DNA of 64,000 nucleotides from Pseudomonas sp. TTU2014-080ASC (GCF_001446935.1 NZ_LKKK01000013.1:62001-126000); one strand, 5' to 3'. Positions 44,913-55,348 are shown, numbered from the stretch's first letter. The notes: generated by a model from the sequence alone, not told the origin. Made by a program: numbers and translations.

Positions 44913-45406
44913 CCGAACGCGTGTTTCTGAACCCCGGAGACCTGTATTTCGGTCGCGGTGATATTCGGGTTGAAACCCTCTTGGGGCCTTGCGTGGCCAT
45001 TGTTATGTGGTATCCGGGGCTGAGCATTGGCGGCATGTGCCACTTTCAGTTGCCCGGTCAGCCCGCCGCAGCCGGAGTTGCCGCAGATGGCCGTTACGGC
45101 ATGCAGGCTTGGCACTGGCTGGAGCAGCAGGCCCGTAACCACGGCCTGAACCCGGAGCAGGGGCAATACAAACTGTTTGGTGGTGCCCGCAGTTTTACCC
45201 AGCCCGGCGAGCATCTGGCGCTGGATGTGGCGGCGCAGAACGTGGCGTTTATCGAACGGTTAATGGCAGCGCGCAAACTGCGGATCACGGCGCAGGATCT
45301 TGGCGGCCAGGGTTACCGTTATGTGCGCTTTGAGCTGCGCAGCGGAGATGTTTGGGTGCGCCGGGGGACGGCCATCAACAGAGTGCAGGCGGAGGTCAAA
45401 CGCTGA
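44909..45406 (+). CDS. cheD: Chemoreceptor glutamine deamidase CheD
   Basis: 165 residues with the CheD catalytic residues C28 (LLGPCVAI) and H45 (GMCHFQLP). It deamidates receptor glutamines and in other bacteria also binds CheC to raise CheY-P phosphatase activity. A cheC gene exists here on the opposite strand 10 kb away. Overlaps both cheR and cheB. Confidence 0.95.
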   Translation: MTERVFLNPGDLYFGRGDIRVETLLGPCVAIVMWYPGLSIGGMCHFQLPGQPAAAGVAADGRYGMQAWHWLEQQARNHGLNPEQGQYKLFGGARSFTQPGEHLALDVAAQNVAFIERLMAARKLRITAQDLGGQGYRYVRFELRSGDVWVRRGTAINRVQAEVKR

Positions 45407-46455
45407 TGGCGATCAGGGTAATGATTGTGGACGACTCGGCGGTGATGCGTGAAACCATGCAGCAGTTGCTGGCGCCACACGCGGATATCAAAGTGATCGG
45501 CACCGCGCTGGACCCGTTACTGGCGATGCAGAAGATGCAGAACGACTGGCCGGATGTGATCATCCTCGACATGGAAATGCCGCGCATGGACGGTCTGACC
45601 TTTCTGCGTCAGATCATGGCCACCCGGCCCACGCCGGTGGTGATGTGTTCAACCCTGACCGCGCAGGGCTCGGCTGTCAGTGTTCAGGCGCTGGCGGCGG
45701 GGGCGGTGGAGGTGATTGCCAAGCCCAGCATGGGGCTGCGCGGGTTTCTTCAAGACAGTGCGCAGCAGCTGATCAACGCCATCCGCACGGCAGCCACAGC
45801 CAAAGTGGCCGGGGCGCAGCTGATCCGTGAAGCCTTACCCGCATCGTCCAGGTCCGCGCTTGAGCCGGTTGGGCGATCCGCGCTTCGGGCGGTTGAGCGG
45901 GTTGTACTGATCGGGGCTTCTACCGGCGGCACTCAGGCCCTTGAGTACGTGTTGACTCAGCTTCCCGCTGACGCACCGCCGATCGCCATCGTCCAGCACA
46001 TGCCGGAGAAATTCACCGGCAGCTTTGCCGAGCGCCTTAACAGCCTGTGCAGCATTGAAGTGCGCGAAGCAGTCAGCGGCGACCGGCTGCAACCGGGGCT
46101 GGCGCTGGTTGCACCGGGTGGCAGGCATATGCTGATCAAGCGCGATGGCGGGCATCTGCATGTGGATGTTAAGGATGGTCCGCTGATCAGCCGTCATCGC
46201 CCGTCGGTGGATGTGATGTTCCGCTCGGCGGCTGTTACCGCTGGGCGCAGTGTGATGGCTTTTTTGCTCACCGGAATGGGCTCGGACGGTGCGCTGGGGA
46301 TGAAGGAGTTGCAGCAGGCCGGAGCCCGCACACTAGCCCAGGATGAAGCCAGCTGCGTGGTCTTTGGCATGCCCAAAGAGGCAATCAAACTGGGGGCCGT
46401 CGATCAGGTGGTGGCACTGCAGGAGATTCCGCCGCTGCTGCTCAGCTGGGTTTAG
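45406..46455 (+). CDS. cheB: Chemotaxis methylesterase response regulator CheB
   Basis: 349 residues: receiver domain (phospho-acceptor D55, K106-like lysine in VIAKPS) and C-terminal methylesterase domain with catalytic Ser (IGASTGGTQA), His (QHMPEKFT) and Asp (GMGSDGALGM). Last gene of the che operon; its start overlaps the cheD stop (TGATG). No terminator is obvious before putA, 465 bp on. Confidence 0.95.
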   Translation: MAIRVMIVDDSAVMRETMQQLLAPHADIKVIGTALDPLLAMQKMQNDWPDVIILDMEMPRMDGLTFLRQIMATRPTPVVMCSTLTAQGSAVSVQALAAGAVEVIAKPSMGLRGFLQDSAQQLINAIRTAATAKVAGAQLIREALPASSRSALEPVGRSALRAVERVVLIGASTGGTQALEYVLTQLPADAPPIAIVQHMPEKFTGSFAERLNSLCSIEVREAVSGDRLQPGLALVAPGGRHMLIKRDGGHLHVDVKDGPLISRHRPSVDVMFRSAAVTAGRSVMAFLLTGMGSDGALGMKELQQAGARTLAQDEASCVVFGMPKEAIKLGAVDQVVALQEIPPLLLSWV

Positions 46456-46735
46456 TACCCGTATGAAAAATGCTGTTGCCACGGTGAGCAGCAGCGCCAT
46501 CAGGCTGTGGCTGATGAGCGGTTTGCCTGTGCATTGGGTGTCACTGAAGGCAGGGATTCTGGTTGCGCCTTATTTGTGCACGTAAGTTCTATTTCATCGT
46601 GGCAGCCTGTCGGATGACCGGCAAAAACCTCCGGCATGTGCTTTGCTCAAAAAGAGCAATATGCGGCCAGTTTTCGGGTTGTGCAGCGGCGTTGAGCTGC
46701 GTTTTTGAGGATCGCGCCAGCACTGGATGATGCAG

Positions 46736-46853
46736 GTTGCACTAAGTTGCAACTTATCGGTTGCGGGCCCCGGCTAGAATGCCGCCTGCAGGCCGATGAC
46801 TCGACCAAAGTAGTACGTTAACCCTTGTTAATGCTGGGTTGCACCTGGTTGCA
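46736..46853 (+). promoter_or_regulatory. putA: PutA operator pairs and putA promoter region
   Basis: GTTGCA, the known PutA-binding sequence of E. coli, occurs at 46736, 46746, 46838 and 46848. The four form two pairs, each with 10-bp spacing. TAGAAT at 46775 could be a -10 box, so the first pair lies where RNA polymerase would bind. Consistent with PutA repressing its own gene. The rest of 46456-46735 shows no gene I can support. Confidence 0.75.
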
Positions 46854-46920
46854 CCTTGCCGCTATTGGGAGTTAATCTCTCGCCACTTTTAAAGAGCATG
46901 CCCCAGAACAGGATGGACCA

Positions 46921-49900
46921 ATGGCTACCACTACCCTTGGCGTAAAGCTGGATGAAGCAACCCGTGAGCGACTCAAACTGGCTGCCCAGTCGATTGACCG
47001 CACACCGCACTGGCTGATCAAACAGGCGATCTTCACCTATCTGGAGCAACTCGAGGCAGGTCTGACCCCTGCCGAGATGACCGGTCTCGCCGCCGCTGCC
47101 GGTGAAGAGCCATTGGAAACCCTCAATGAGCAGGGCCTGCAAGTCTTCCTCGACTTCGCTGAAAGCATCCTGCCGCAGTCTGTACTGCGCGCTGCCATTA
47201 CCTCCGCCTACCGCCGTCCTGAGCCGGAAGCGCTGGCCATGCTGCTGGAGCAGGCCCGCCTGCCGCAGGAAACCGCCGAAGCCGCCAATAAAATGGCCCT
47301 GGGCATTGCTGAGAAGCTGCGTAACCAGAAGAGCGCCGGTGGCCGTCAGGGCCTGGTTCAAGGCCTGCTGCAAGAGTTCTCCCTGTCGTCCCAGGAAGGC
47401 GTAGCGCTGATGTGCCTGGCTGAAGCGCTGCTGCGCATCCCGGACAAAGCCACCCGCGACGCGCTGATCCGCGACAAGATCAGCAACGGCAACTGGGGCC
47501 AGCATCTGGGCAACAGCCCGTCGATGTTCGTTAACGCTGCATCCTGGGGCCTGCTGATCACCGGCAAACTGGTGGCGACCCACAACGAAAGCGGCATGAT
47601 GACCTCGCTGAACCGCATCATCGGTAAAGGCGGTGAGCCGCTGATCCGTAAGGGTGTGGACATGGCCATGCGCCTGATGGGCGAGCAGTTCGTCACCGGT
47701 GAAACCATTGCTGAAGCTTTGGCCAACGCCACCACGCTGGAAAGCAAAGGCTTCCGCTACTCCTACGACATGCTCGGCGAAGCCGCGCTGACCGAAGAAG
47801 ATGCCCAGAAATACCTAGCGTCCTATGAGCAGGCGATCCACGCCATCGGTAAGGCCTCCCACGGCCGTGGCATTTACGAAGGTCCGGGCATCTCGATCAA
47901 ACTGTCAGCGCTGCACCCGCGTTACAGCCGTGCCCAGTACGACCGCGTGATGGACGAGCTGTACCCGATCCTGCTGAAGCTGACCCTGCTGGCCAAGCAG
48001 TACGACATTGGTATCAACATCGATGCTGAAGAAGCGGATCGCCTGGAAATCTCCCTCGATCTGCTTGAGCGCCTGTGTTTCGCCCCTGAGCTGGCCGGCT
48101 GGAACGGTATCGGTTTTGTCATTCAGGCTTACCAGAAGCGTTGCCCTTACGTGATCGACTATGTGATCGATCTGGCCAAGCGCAGCCGTCATCGTCTGAT
48201 GATCCGTCTGGTGAAGGGCGCTTACTGGGACAGCGAAATCAAGCGTGCCCAGGTTGAAGGCCTGGAAGGTTACCCGGTTTATACCCGCAAGCCGTACACC
48301 GACGTGTCCTACATTGCCTGTGCGCGCAAGCTGCTGGCGGTGCCGGAAGCGATTTACCCGCAATTCGCCACCCACAACGCTCACAGCCTGTCGGCCATCT
48401 ACCAGATCGCCGGGCAGAACTACTATCCGGGCCAGTACGAGTTCCAGTGCCTGCACGGCATGGGCGAGCCGCTGTACGAGCAGGTCGTAGGCAAAGTGGC
48501 TGACGGCAAATTCAACCGTCCGTGCCGTATTTACGCACCGGTGGGTAGCCACGAAACACTGCTGGCCTATCTGGTTCGCCGTCTGCTGGAAAACGGCGCG
48601 AACACTAGCTTCGTTAACCGTATTGCTGACCAGAGCATCTCCCTCAAAGACCTGGTCGAAGACCCGGTTGCACAGGTTGAGCACATGGCTGCACAGGAAG
48701 GTCAGGTGGGCTTGCCGCATCCACGCATCCCGCTGCCACGTGAGCTGTATGGCGATGCGCGCCTCAACTCCGAAGGTATCGACCTGTCCAACGAACACCG
48801 TCTGGGCTCACTGTCTTCGGCACTGCTGAGCAGCACCAATCAGGTTTACAAAGCCGCGCCAATGCTCGGTTGCGAGGTTTCCCCGCTGGGCGAGGCGCTG
48901 CCGGTGCGTAACCCGGCAGATCACCGCGATATCGTCGGTTATGTGCATCAAGCCACGGCGCAAGACGTAGAAAACGCAGTGCTGTGCTCCGTCTCCAGCG
49001 GCCAGATTTGGCAATCCACTCTGCCTGCCGAGCGCGCCGCCGTGCTGGAGCGTGCTGCTGACCTGATGGAAGCTGAGATGCAGCAGCTGATGGGCGTGCT
49101 GGTGCGTGAAGCCGGTAAGACCTTCGCCAACGCCATCGCCGAGGTGCGCGAGGCTGTGGACTTCCTGCGTTATTACGCTGCTCAGGCGCGTAATCATTTC
49201 AGTAACGACACTCACCGCCCGCTGGGCCCGGTGGTGTGTATCAGCCCGTGGAACTTCCCGCTGGCGATCTTCAGTGGTCAGATCGCCGCTGCACTGGCTG
49301 CCGGTAATACCGTGCTGGCCAAGCCGGCTGAGCAGACCCCGCTGATCGCCGCCCAAGCCATCCGCATCATGCATGAAGCCGGTGTACCGGCCGGTGCGGT
49401 GCAACTGCTGCCGGGCAACGGCGAAACTGTCGGTGCTGGTCTGACCGGTAACGAGCGTGTGCGTGGCGTGATGTTCACCGGTTCCACCGAAGTGGCGGGC
49501 ATCATCCAGCGTGGTCTGGCTGGCCGTCTCGACGCTCAGGGCCGCACGCTGCCGTTGATCGCTGAAACCGGCGGTCTCAACGCGATGATCGTCGACTCTT
49601 CCGCTCTGACCGAGCAGGTTGTGGTTGATGTGGTGGCTTCCGCATTCGACAGCGCCGGTCAGCGTTGCTCTGCACTGCGCGTGCTGTGCGTTCAGGATGA
49701 TGTAGCCGATCGCGTAATCACCATGCTCAAAGGCGCTATGGCTGAATACACCTTGGGCAACCCAGAGCGTCTGAACACGGACATTGGTCCGGTGATCGAC
49801 GAAGAGGCCAAAGGCAACATCGACCGCCATATTGAGAAAATGCGCGCCAAAGGCCGCAAGGTGCATCAGTTGGCCCGGGTCAAAGGCGACCAGATCAAGC

Positions 49901-50865
49901 TTGGCACTTTTGTGGTGCCGACTCTGATCGAGCTGGAAAGCTTTGATGAGCTGGAGCGCGAAGTCTTCGGTCCGGTGCTGCACGTGGTGCGTTACAACCG
50001 CGCTGAGCTGGACGCTCTGCTCAAGCAGATCAACGACAGCGGCTACGGCCTGACTCTCGGCGTGCATACCCGCATCGACGAGACCATCGCCCAAGTGGTG
50101 GATACCGCTAAAGTCGGCAACCTCTACGTCAACCGCAACATCGTCGGTGCTGTGGTCGGTGTACAGCCGTTCGGCGGTGAAGGTCTGTCTGGCACCGGCC
50201 CGAAAGCCGGTGGCCCGCTGTATATGTACCGCCTGCTGACTACCCGTCCGCAAGACGCGGCCTGCAAGCAGATCATTCAGGACAGTGGTGTTGAGCGCGA
50301 TTGCCCGCAGGCCCATGCCGAGGTCATCCAGGCATTGCTGGACTGGAGCGAGCAGCATGAGCCGGCATTGATCGCGACCATCAAGCAGTTTGACGCATTG
50401 GCCCTGAGCGGCGTGGTGCAGGAGCTGCAAGGTCCGACCGGTGAACGCAACACTTACAGCCTGCTGCCGCGTGAGCGTGTATTGGGTCTGGCTGATGAGC
50501 GCAGTGATCTGCTGGTGCAACTGGCTGCTGCATTGGCGGTGGGTTGTGAAGTGGTTTGGCAGGAGTCGGCGGCTACTCGTGAGCTGTTCGCCAAGCTGCC
50601 GAAGCCAGTGCAGGAGCGCATCACTCTGGTCAGCCAGTGGGCTGATACAGAGGTGGCATTTGAAGCGGTGCTGCACCACGGTGATTCCGATCAGCTGCGC
50701 GAAGTCTGCCAGCTGGCGGCCAAACGTCCGGGCGCAATCATTGCAGTACATGGTCTGAACAAAGGTGAAACCGACATTCCGCTGGAGCGTCTGCTAATCG
50801 AACACGCTCTGAGCGTGAACACGGCAGCAGCTGGTGGTAACGCCAGCCTGATGACCATCGGTTAA
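46921..50865 (+). CDS. putA: Trifunctional PutA: transcriptional regulator, proline dehydrogenase and P5C dehydrogenase
   Basis: 1314 residues: an N-terminal ribbon-helix-helix DNA-binding domain (about 1-47), FAD proline dehydrogenase barrel (about 180-560, with MIRLVKGAYWDSEIKRAQVEGLEGYPVYTRK), an aldehyde dehydrogenase domain (about 610-1100; catalytic cysteine in FDSAGQRCSALRVL) and a C-terminal domain. It oxidises proline to glutamate at the membrane and, without proline, binds DNA. Four GTTGCA sites in the upstream gap are its likely targets. putP is not next to it. AGGA 8 bases before the ATG. Confidence 0.97.
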   Translation: MATTTLGVKLDEATRERLKLAAQSIDRTPHWLIKQAIFTYLEQLEAGLTPAEMTGLAAAAGEEPLETLNEQGLQVFLDFAESILPQSVLRAAITSAYRRPEPEALAMLLEQARLPQETAEAANKMALGIAEKLRNQKSAGGRQGLVQGLLQEFSLSSQEGVALMCLAEALLRIPDKATRDALIRDKISNGNWGQHLGNSPSMFVNAASWGLLITGKLVATHNESGMMTSLNRIIGKGGEPLIRKGVDMAMRLMGEQFVTGETIAEALANATTLESKGFRYSYDMLGEAALTEEDAQKYLASYEQAIHAIGKASHGRGIYEGPGISIKLSALHPRYSRAQYDRVMDELYPILLKLTLLAKQYDIGINIDAEEADRLEISLDLLERLCFAPELAGWNGIGFVIQAYQKRCPYVIDYVIDLAKRSRHRLMIRLVKGAYWDSEIKRAQVEGLEGYPVYTRKPYTDVSYIACARKLLAVPEAIYPQFATHNAHSLSAIYQIAGQNYYPGQYEFQCLHGMGEPLYEQVVGKVADGKFNRPCRIYAPVGSHETLLAYLVRRLLENGANTSFVNRIADQSISLKDLVEDPVAQVEHMAAQEGQVGLPHPRIPLPRELYGDARLNSEGIDLSNEHRLGSLSSALLSSTNQVYKAAPMLGCEVSPLGEALPVRNPADHRDIVGYVHQATAQDVENAVLCSVSSGQIWQSTLPAERAAVLERAADLMEAEMQQLMGVLVREAGKTFANAIAEVREAVDFLRYYAAQARNHFSNDTHRPLGPVVCISPWNFPLAIFSGQIAAALAAGNTVLAKPAEQTPLIAAQAIRIMHEAGVPAGAVQLLPGNGETVGAGLTGNERVRGVMFTGSTEVAGIIQRGLAGRLDAQGRTLPLIAETGGLNAMIVDSSALTEQVVVDVVASAFDSAGQRCSALRVLCVQDDVADRVITMLKGAMAEYTLGNPERLNTDIGPVIDEEAKGNIDRHIEKMRAKGRKVHQLARVKGDQIKLGTFVVPTLIELESFDELEREVFGPVLHVVRYNRAELDALLKQINDSGYGLTLGVHTRIDETIAQVVDTAKVGNLYVNRNIVGAVVGVQPFGGEGLSGTGPKAGGPLYMYRLLTTRPQDAACKQIIQDSGVERDCPQAHAEVIQALLDWSEQHEPALIATIKQFDALALSGVVQELQGPTGERNTYSLLPRERVLGLADERSDLLVQLAAALAVGCEVVWQESAATRELFAKLPKPVQERITLVSQWADTEVAFEAVLHHGDSDQLREVCQLAAKRPGAIIAVHGLNKGETDIPLERLLIEHALSVNTAAAGGNASLMTIG

Positions 50866-50878
50866 GGCGCTGTCATGA

Positions 50879-50912
50879 CACTGTCACAGGTTTTTATCAG
50901 CCTGTGGCAGTG
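50879..50912 (+). terminator. Hairpin after putA
   Basis: CACTGTCACAGG and CCTGTGGCAGTG pair (one wobble) around a 10-nt loop just after the putA stop. No T-tail follows. Confidence 0.5.
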
Positions 50913-51097
50913 CTGAAAGTCCCATGACAGGTTTGAAGTTCACACTGTAACGAAGCGTCACCGGCTTACCGCCGGCCCCCGATTCTTCCGGGTTTTCGGG
51001 GCTGCATGTCGTACCGCTGCATGGGTTACCGCCCGCCACGTCATGCTTCTTATCTCTGGCATTTTCAATGCGAAGCAAAGGCTTACCTGCCGCTGCC

Positions 51098-51122
51098 GGA
51101 ACGGAGCTACCCGCTCCGTTCC
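51098..51122. terminator. Perfect 10-bp hairpin after ssuF
   Basis: GGAACGGAGC / GCTCCGTTCC with a 5-nt loop, 60 bp beyond ssuF on the minus strand. Other short stems (CCCCGA/TCGGGG near 50980) fill the gap to putA; no gene is seen between 50866 and 51181. Confidence 0.5.
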
Positions 51123-51181
51123 ATTCGCGGTGCCAGCCTTCCTTGCAGGCCGACAGGATGTCGACCTGTATCCCCTGCGGC

Positions 51182-51397
51182 TTACAGCTTGGCAATCGAC
51201 ACTTCGGTGGATTTCACGAAGGCAATCACTTCGCTGCCGACTTCCAGTTCCAGCTCGCGTACAGAACGGGTTGTGATCACGGAAGTAACGATGCCGGATG
51301 CAGTCTGCACATCAATCTCAGACAGTACGTCGCCCAGCACGATTTCTTTGATGGTGCCTTTGAACTGGTTGCGCACGTTGATGGCTTTAATGGTCAT
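51182..51397 (-). CDS. ssuF: Molbindin-type (TOBE) protein SsuF
   Basis: A 71-residue single Mop/TOBE domain (RNQFKGTIKEIVLGDVLSEIDVQTASGIVTSVITTRSV), the size of molbindins. In P. putida ssuEADCBF the last gene ssuF encodes such a protein and is needed for sulfonate use, its exact role unknown. It lies 45 bp after ssuB here and closes the operon. Confidence 0.9.
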   Translation of the reverse strand: MTIKAINVRNQFKGTIKEIVLGDVLSEIDVQTASGIVTSVITTRSVRELELEVGSEVIAFVKSTEVSIAKL

Positions 51398-51442
51398 GGT
51401 GTAACTCCTATCATTTTGGGGAAATACGTATACGGCCTTGGG

Positions 51443-52243
51443 TTAAAGCGCCCAGCGCAGTTGCGTGGGCAAAGGGGAAGTGGGTTCAGGTTCGGGCGGC
51501 AGCTCAGGCAGCGCCAGAACACGGTTCAGTACTTGTTCTTCGTAAGCGGCCAAGCGTGCTGATGCGCGTTGCCGTGGTCGCCCCAGATCGACGTTGAGAT
51601 CCAGACCGATTTCACCGTCTTCGATCAGGATCACCCGGTCGGCAACGGCCACTGCTTCGCTGACGTCGTGGGTCACCAGCAGCACGGTAAAACCATGCTG
51701 TTGCCACAGGCGCTCGATCAGTTGCTGCATCTCGATGCGGGTCAGGGCATCCAGCGCGCCGAGTGGCTCATCGAGCAGCAGCAGGCGTGGCTTGTGAATC
51801 AGGGCTCTGGCCAGTGCCACACGCTGCTTCTGGCCGCCGGACAGCGACGCTGGCCATTCATTGGCGCGATCAGCCAGCCCAACCGCTGCCAGTGCTTCTT
51901 CAGCCTGCGGACGCCAGTTGCCTTTGAGGCCCAGGCCGACATTGTCGATCACCCGTTTCCAGGGCAGCAGGCGCGAGTCCTGAAACATCAGGCGGATGTC
52001 TTCGCGGCTTGAGGCCAATGGAGCATTGCCAGCCTGCAGTTCGCCACGCGTCGGATTATCCAGCCCGGCCAGCAGGCGCAGCAGGGTGCTTTTGCCGCAG
52101 CCGCTGCGGCCCACCACGGCAACGAATTGCCCGGCCGGAATGTGCAGGTCGATGTTCTTCAGCACTTCACGTTCGCCAAAGGCTTTGTGAATACCGTTGA
52201 TCGCCAGCGGAATACCGCGTTTCAAGGTGTGCAGGGCGGTCAT
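51443..52243 (-). CDS. ssuB: Aliphatic sulfonate ABC transporter ATPase SsuB
   Basis: 266 residues: Walker [10 protein letters not shown], signature [15 protein letters not shown], Walker [13 protein letters not shown] and H-loop THD, followed by a short tail rich in proline. It drives uptake of sulfonates through SsuC. The start at 52243 overlaps the ssuC stop (ATGA); a longer frame to 52288 would sit inside ssuC. Confidence 0.95.
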   Translation of the reverse strand: MTALHTLKRGIPLAINGIHKAFGEREVLKNIDLHIPAGQFVAVVGRSGCGKSTLLRLLAGLDNPTRGELQAGNAPLASSREDIRLMFQDSRLLPWKRVIDNVGLGLKGNWRPQAEEALAAVGLADRANEWPASLSGGQKQRVALARALIHKPRLLLLDEPLGALDALTRIEMQQLIERLWQQHGFTVLLVTHDVSEAVAVADRVILIEDGEIGLDLNVDLGRPRQRASARLAAYEEQVLNRVLALPELPPEPEPTSPLPTQLRWAL

Positions 52244-53034
52244 TGGTTTTTCCCCTTCACCTGATAAGCCGGGTGCCAGCGCAGCCACACACGCTCCAGA
52301 GCGCGGGCCGCTACGTCAGCCAATTTGCCGAGTACGGCATAGAGCAGAATGGCCAGCACCACGACGTCGGTTTGCAAAAACTCGCGGGCGTTCATCGCCA
52401 GATAGCCAATGCCGGAGCTGGCTGAGATGGTTTCCGCCACGATCAGCGTCAGCCACATAAAGCCCAGAGCAAAGCGCACACCGACCAGAATCGAGGGCAG
52501 GGCGCCGGGCAGAATCACTTGGCTGAATAAGCTGAAGCCGGACAGGCCATAGCTGCGTGCCATTTCTACCAGGGCCGGGTCGACGTTGCGGATGCCGTGA
52601 TAGGTGTTCAGGTAAATCGGGAACAGGGTTCCGAGGGCGACCAGGAAAATCTTCGCGCTCTCATCAATGCCGAACCACAGGATCACCAGTGGAATCAGGG
52701 CCAGATGCGGCACGTTACGGATCATTTGTACCGAGCTGTCTAAAAGGCGCTCGCCCCACTTCGATAAGCCGGTGATAAAACCGAGCAGCAGGCCGATGCC
52801 GCCGCCAATCAGAAAACCAACGCCTGCGCGCCAGCCGCTGATCGCCAGATGGGTCCAGATTTCGCCGCTGCTCAGCAGTTCCCAGCCTGCGCTGATCACT
52901 GCGCTGGGCGCAGGCAGAATACGGGTGGAGAGCAGGCCGCTGACCACCGACAGTTGCCACGCCGCCAGTAGCACCACGGGCAAGGCCCAGGGTGCCAGGC
53001 GCAGGGCCACTGAATGAAGGGTTGAATTGCTCAT
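52240..53034 (-). CDS. ssuC: Aliphatic sulfonate ABC permease SsuC
   Basis: 264 residues with six hydrophobic segments and the permease EAA loop ([26 protein letters not shown]). It forms the membrane channel of SsuABC. Starts 22 bp after ssuD; stop overlaps ssuB. Confidence 0.95.
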   Translation of the reverse strand: MSNSTLHSVALRLAPWALPVVLLAAWQLSVVSGLLSTRILPAPSAVISAGWELLSSGEIWTHLAISGWRAGVGFLIGGGIGLLLGFITGLSKWGERLLDSSVQMIRNVPHLALIPLVILWFGIDESAKIFLVALGTLFPIYLNTYHGIRNVDPALVEMARSYGLSGFSLFSQVILPGALPSILVGVRFALGFMWLTLIVAETISASSGIGYLAMNAREFLQTDVVVLAILLYAVLGKLADVAARALERVWLRWHPAYQVKGKNQ

Positions 53035-53056
53035 ACTGACCTCAACTCCTGACTGC

Positions 53057-54205
53057 TTAACTGGCCGAGGCGGATTTGGGCACGATGTCGCTGGAGATCA
53101 TTTCCCCGAACGGGCTGACGTAACCGATGTTCTGCGGCAACTCCGGACGGTTTACATCCAGATGCGGGAACAGCAGTTCAGCCACGCGGTATGACTCTTC
53201 CAGATGCGGATAGCCGGAGAAGATGAAGGTGTCGATGCCCAGATCGGCATATTCCTTCACCCGCGCCGCGACAGTTGGACCATCGCCCACCAGCGCGGTA
53301 CCGGCACCGCCACGCACCAGACCGACACCGGCCCAGAGGTTTGGCGAGACTTCCAGATTGTCTTTGTTGCCGCCGTGCAGGGCGGCCATGCGTTGCTGGC
53401 CAACGGAATCGAAGCGGGCCAGAGAGGCTTGGGCGCGGGCGATGGTGTCGTCATCAAGATGGCTGATCAGGCGGTCGGCGGCGGCCCAGGCTTCTTCGTT
53501 GGTTTCCCGCACGATCACGTGCAGACGGATACCGAAGCGTACTTCGCGGCCGTGTTTGGCGGCCTTCTCGCGGACTTGGGCAATCTTCTCGGCAACGGCT
53601 GCCGGTGGCTCGCCCCAGGTCAGGTACAGCTCAACCTGCTCGGCGGCGAGGTCTTGAGCGGCATCTGAAGAACCGCCGAAATACAGTGGTGGACGCGGTT
53701 GTTGCAAAGGCGGGTAGAGCAGTTTGGCGCCTTTGACCTGAATATGCTTGCCGTCGTAATCCACGGTTTCGCCTTCCAGCACGCGGCGCCAGATGCGGGT
53801 GAACTCGACAGAGGCTTCGTAACGCTCGGCGTGGGACAGGTTCAGACCGTCACCGGCCAGCTCGTCCGGATCACCGCCGGTTACCAGGTTGAACAGCGCA
53901 CGGCCGCCGGACAGGCGATCCAGCGTTGCCGCCTGACGGGCTGCAACGGTCGGCGAGATGATGCCGGGGCGCAGCGCGACCAGAAACTTCAGGCGCTGGG
54001 TGACCGGAATCAACGAGGCAGCCACCAGCCAGGAGTCCTCGCAGGAACGCCCGGTGGGGATCAGTACACCACCGAAACCAAGGCGATCAGCGGCTTGGGC
54101 AATTTGCTGAAGGTAACCGTGATCGACGGCGCGTGCGCCTTCACTGGTGCCCAGGTATTTGCCGTCACCGTGGGTGGGCAGGAACCAAAAAACATTCAAG
54201 CTCAT
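53057..54205 (-). CDS. ssuD: FMNH2-dependent alkanesulfonate monooxygenase SsuD
   Basis: A 382-residue bacterial-luciferase-fold monooxygenase that uses FMNH2 from SsuE and oxygen to release sulfite from alkanesulfonates. Family marks are [20 protein letters not shown] at the N-terminus, [11 protein letters not shown] near 47-57 and [15 protein letters not shown] near 106-120. It lies between ssuA and ssuC as in P. putida ssuEADCBF. Confidence 0.96.
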   Translation of the reverse strand: MSLNVFWFLPTHGDGKYLGTSEGARAVDHGYLQQIAQAADRLGFGGVLIPTGRSCEDSWLVAASLIPVTQRLKFLVALRPGIISPTVAARQAATLDRLSGGRALFNLVTGGDPDELAGDGLNLSHAERYEASVEFTRIWRRVLEGETVDYDGKHIQVKGAKLLYPPLQQPRPPLYFGGSSDAAQDLAAEQVELYLTWGEPPAAVAEKIAQVREKAAKHGREVRFGIRLHVIVRETNEEAWAAADRLISHLDDDTIARAQASLARFDSVGQQRMAALHGGNKDNLEVSPNLWAGVGLVRGGAGTALVGDGPTVAARVKEYADLGIDTFIFSGYPHLEESYRVAELLFPHLDVNRPELPQNIGYVSPFGEMISSDIVPKSASAS

Positions 54206-54268
54206 GGAGTTGTCTCCTCAGGAAAAAGGCCACCTGCTACCGCTCTGCGGCGGTAGCAGGGCAACGGC

Positions 54269-55234
54269 TTACTGCGCTTGCGCCACTTTGGCGGGCGGGG
54301 TCCAGATAACGTCTTTCACTACCAGCTGCTTTGGGATCAGCTTCAGCTGGGCGAAGGTGTCAGCGATCTTCTGTTGAGCGCTGACCACTTCAGGCGTGAG
54401 GAACTGCGCGCCATAACCCTGACGTTTCACCGCAACTGAGGTGATGCTTGCCGGCAGGCCCAACAGCGGGGCGACCTGAGCGGTCACGGCATCCGGATCT
54501 TTCTGCGAGTCTTCGCCCACGGCGCGGACTTCTTCGATCAGGGTGGTGATGATTTGCGGGTTCTTCTCTGCGTAAGGGCGGGTGGCCAGGTAGAACTGAT
54601 GGTTGTCGACCAGGCCTTCGCCATTACGCAGTGTGCGGGCTTGCAGCTGCTCTTCGGCGGCTGCCTGGAACGGGTCCCAGATCACCCAGGCGTCTACGCT
54701 GCCGCGCTCAAATGCAGCGCGGGCATCGGCCGGTGGCAGGTAGATGGGCTGGATGTCGCTGTATTTCAGGCCTGCATCTTCCAGTGCACGGACCAGCAGG
54801 TAATGCACGTTGGAGCCTTTGTTGAGGGCGACTTTTTTGCCTTTGAGGTCGGCAACGGATTTCAGTGTCGAATCCTTCGGCACCAGAATCGCTTCACTGG
54901 TCGGCGCTGGTGGCTCGTAGGCCACATAGAGCAGATCAGCACCGGCTGCCTGAGCAAATACAGGCGGGGTTTCGCCGGTCACGCCGAAATCCACCGAGCC
55001 TACGTTGAGGCCCTCCAGCAGCTGCGGGCCGCCGGGGAATTCAGTCCAGGTGACGGTTACGCCTTGCTCGGCCAGGCGTTTTTCAAGGCTGCCTTTGGCT
55101 TTGAGCAGCACGAGGGTGCCGTACTTTTGGTAGCCGATACGCAGGTTTTCGGCCTGAGCCTGAGTAATAGCGCCGAAAGTGATGGCCGCGGCAAACAGGG
55201 CGGCCAGACTCCGACGCAAAGTGATAGTGCGCAT
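54269..55234 (-). CDS. ssuA: Sulfonate-binding periplasmic protein SsuA
   Basis: 321 residues with signal peptide (cleaved after TQAQA) and the NrtA/SsuA/TauA binding fold (RIGYQKYGTLVLLKAKGSLE, FPGGPQLLEGLNVGSVDFG). Delivers sulfonates to SsuBC. About 115 bp after ssuE. Confidence 0.95.
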   Translation of the reverse strand: MRTITLRRSLAALFAAAITFGAITQAQAENLRIGYQKYGTLVLLKAKGSLEKRLAEQGVTVTWTEFPGGPQLLEGLNVGSVDFGVTGETPPVFAQAAGADLLYVAYEPPAPTSEAILVPKDSTLKSVADLKGKKVALNKGSNVHYLLVRALEDAGLKYSDIQPIYLPPADARAAFERGSVDAWVIWDPFQAAAEEQLQARTLRNGEGLVDNHQFYLATRPYAEKNPQIITTLIEEVRAVGEDSQKDPDAVTAQVAPLLGLPASITSVAVKRQGYGAQFLTPEVVSAQQKIADTFAQLKLIPKQLVVKDVIWTPPAKVAQAQ

Positions 55235-55348
55235 GGCGCTCTCCTTTACGTTGAGTTTTTATGTTGGCTACCTGCTTGCCCGTTGGCGGGCGAGTAAGGT
55301 TGTATTTCTCAAAAGTGCCTTTCGGCGACTTTGGGTTCAGCGTTGGTT

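Noticed and set aside
46463..46585. 40-codon frame after cheB
   Set aside because: No ribosome site, no similarity I recognise and ordinary intergenic context.
48808..50751. 647-codon minus-strand frame opposite putA
   Set aside because: Antisense to the aldehyde dehydrogenase part of putA; composition artefact.
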